Shown piece by piece: positions 63,357 through 64,000 of a stretch of 64,000 bases of DNA. The notes beneath the pieces were generated by a model. It was not told the origin of the DNA. It saw nothing but the letters and a program-made list of their open reading frames with translations, and made no database searches. The stretch's first letter is position 1. Every line of letters begins with the position of its first letter. A program made the position numbers and the translations under genes. Origin of the DNA: Shimia sp. SK013 (GTDB lineage: Bacteria > Pseudomonadota > Alphaproteobacteria > Rhodobacterales > Rhodobacteraceae); contig NZ_LAJH01000005.1 in the NCBI RefSeq assembly GCF_001292625.1, positions 1 through 64,000 of the forward strand. Reading direction: 5' to 3'.

Positions 63357-63527
63357 TTAGTGGCAGGGGAATGCCATCGCGTGACGCTGGTCGTGAGCCG
63401 CATCATGCAAAACGGTGGCTTGCGCCATGCCGGAAACAGTCAACAGAGCCACGCCAACGGTCAAAGCCAGAATGAAGGCCAGTGTGTTGCTGCGTGTTGC
63501 TGCGAAATTCGCTGTTTGGGTCGTCAT
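63357..63527 (-). CDS. cbtB: CbtB cobalt-transport accessory subunit
   Basis: This 56-residue protein has one membrane helix and the C-terminal HDAAHDQRHAMAFPCH, the His-rich cobalt-binding signature of CbtB. AAAGGAG lies 9 nt upstream of ATG 63527. It is the first gene after the cobalamin riboswitch and co-transcribed with cbtA. Confidence 0.93.
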   Translation of the reverse strand: MTTQTANFAATRSNTLAFILALTVGVALLTVSGMAQATVLHDAAHDQRHAMAFPCH

Positions 63528-63542
63528 TTTCTTTTCTCCTTT

Positions 63543-63560
63543 CCCGTCACACCCGACGGG
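63543..63560 (-). promoter_or_regulatory. Expression-platform hairpin of the cobalamin riboswitch
   Basis: CCCGTC and GACGGG form a stem 16 bp upstream of the cbtB start, immediately before the ribosome site AAAGGAG. Ligand-dependent pairing here could control access to the ribosome site, an inference from position. Confidence 0.45.
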
Positions 63561-63579
63561 CGAAATGGGGTTTCTCTGT

Positions 63580-63735
63580 CTGCACGGCCGGTCTCCTGGC
63601 TCGCGGGTCGACGCGGTGCATTCCCTTCCCGGAGAGACCCTCCAGTGGTTTGAACGCGCGCTCGCCACTCACAGTCGCGGGGGCGGCTGAGGCTCAGAGC
63701 AGGCTCCTTCCTCATTCCCGAACCGAAGATTTTGC
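63580..63735 (-). promoter_or_regulatory. Cobalamin (B12) riboswitch
   Basis: On the minus strand the conserved elements appear in order: GGGAATGAGGAAGG, GCCCCCGCGACTGTGA, CACTGGAGGG, CCGGGAAGG, and the B12 box AGCCAGGAGACCGGCC (complement of 63586-63601). These are the core features of the Cbl family. It precedes cbtB-cbtA, so B12 would repress cobalt uptake. Confidence 0.95.
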
Positions 63736-64000
63736 TTCGATCTACCGTACGCCCCATGTTTGGCGGTTTTTTGCGTATGGGGTCAAGGCCGTTTCCGACA
63801 TAGTGACAAGCACAAACGGCGTTCTGCTGCAGGAATGCACCACGCCAAAATGCAATATCTTGTGGATAAGTGGTTAGCATTGGCCAGATGCTGTGGTTAG
63901 GCGTTGACTCAAACACTTGGCACTTTGCAGACTTGGAAATCTGCGGGAATCACACGCGCAGGCCTAATGGATTCTGAATCAAACGAAGGACCACCGCCAC
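63736..64000. other. Right-edge region without a recognised gene
   Basis: This carries the promoter that drives the riboswitch RNA (minus) and sequence up to the window edge. I see no credible reading frame or RNA gene here. Confidence 0.4.

Overview
The window looks like the chromosome of a marine alphaproteobacterium of the order Rhodobacterales (Roseobacter group). Most of it is GC-rich. Several genes are typical of that group: an L-malyl-CoA/beta-methylmalyl-CoA lyase, a DgcN-DgcA D-glutamate pair, CbtB-CbtA cobalt uptake under a cobalamin riboswitch, a COQ9-family gene, a FYDLN-acid protein, and Hint-domain and RTX proteins. Every call rests on reading the sequence and remembered family features; no database search was run.

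Layout. 1-435: the 5' end of an IS5-type transposase runs off the left edge next to tRNA-Ala(GGC). 532-5295: housekeeping and regulatory genes (FYDLN protein, SprT-like metallopeptidase, GntR regulator, MFS exporter, oxidoreductase). 6034-10778: an AT-richer three-gene cassette of unrecognised helical proteins, flanked by about 740 and 980 bp of non-coding sequence. Its first two genes have the size, order-independent pairing and hydrophobic segments expected of a two-component alpha-helical pore-forming toxin. The third encodes a large multidomain partner. This is the best candidate for an undescribed system. 11755-17895: a leftward cluster of a LuxR-type regulator, a polyamine/opine-type ABC importer and a NylB-like amide hydrolase. 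18270-21968: accA, an AraC-GyrI regulator with a stand-alone GyrI protein, and a LysE exporter divergent from an Lrp regulator. 22030-23280: an isolated AT-rich gene for a membrane-anchored, degenerate Nudix-like protein. 23481-27846: mcl1 divergent from dgcN-dgcA-D-amino-acid transaminase.

27974-35166 holds an RTX protein, small DUF proteins, N-formylglutamate amidohydrolase-like, pyruvate kinase, L35-L20 and a Hint protein. 35352-43698 holds an alanine/glycine symporter, a class III cyclase, and pheS and pheT separated by two unrelated genes. 43702-48520 holds GNAT, LysR, methyltransferase, YtoQ, GST, MscL and MscS. 48804-50615 is a cysteine-rich PKD-like membrane protein of unknown role. 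50969-54310 has alanine dehydrogenase divergent from an Lrp regulator, followed by a GMC oxidoreductase. 54307-61682 has a lipoprotein, MFS, YghU, a membrane cyclase, S21, COQ9, a quinone oxidoreductase and an FCD-GntR regulator with a perfect palindrome upstream. 61679-64000 has GNAT, DUF1636, CbtA, CbtB and the cobalamin riboswitch.

Regulatory links visible in the sequence: the same 17-bp palindrome (TTCGAAGAATCTTCGAA or its complement) lies in the mcl1/dgcN and the ald/lrp divergent promoters, tying D-amino-acid and alanine catabolism together. Two 21-bp-spaced direct repeats precede the ABC transporter operon downstream of the LuxR gene. Palindromes lie directly upstream of both FCD-GntR genes.
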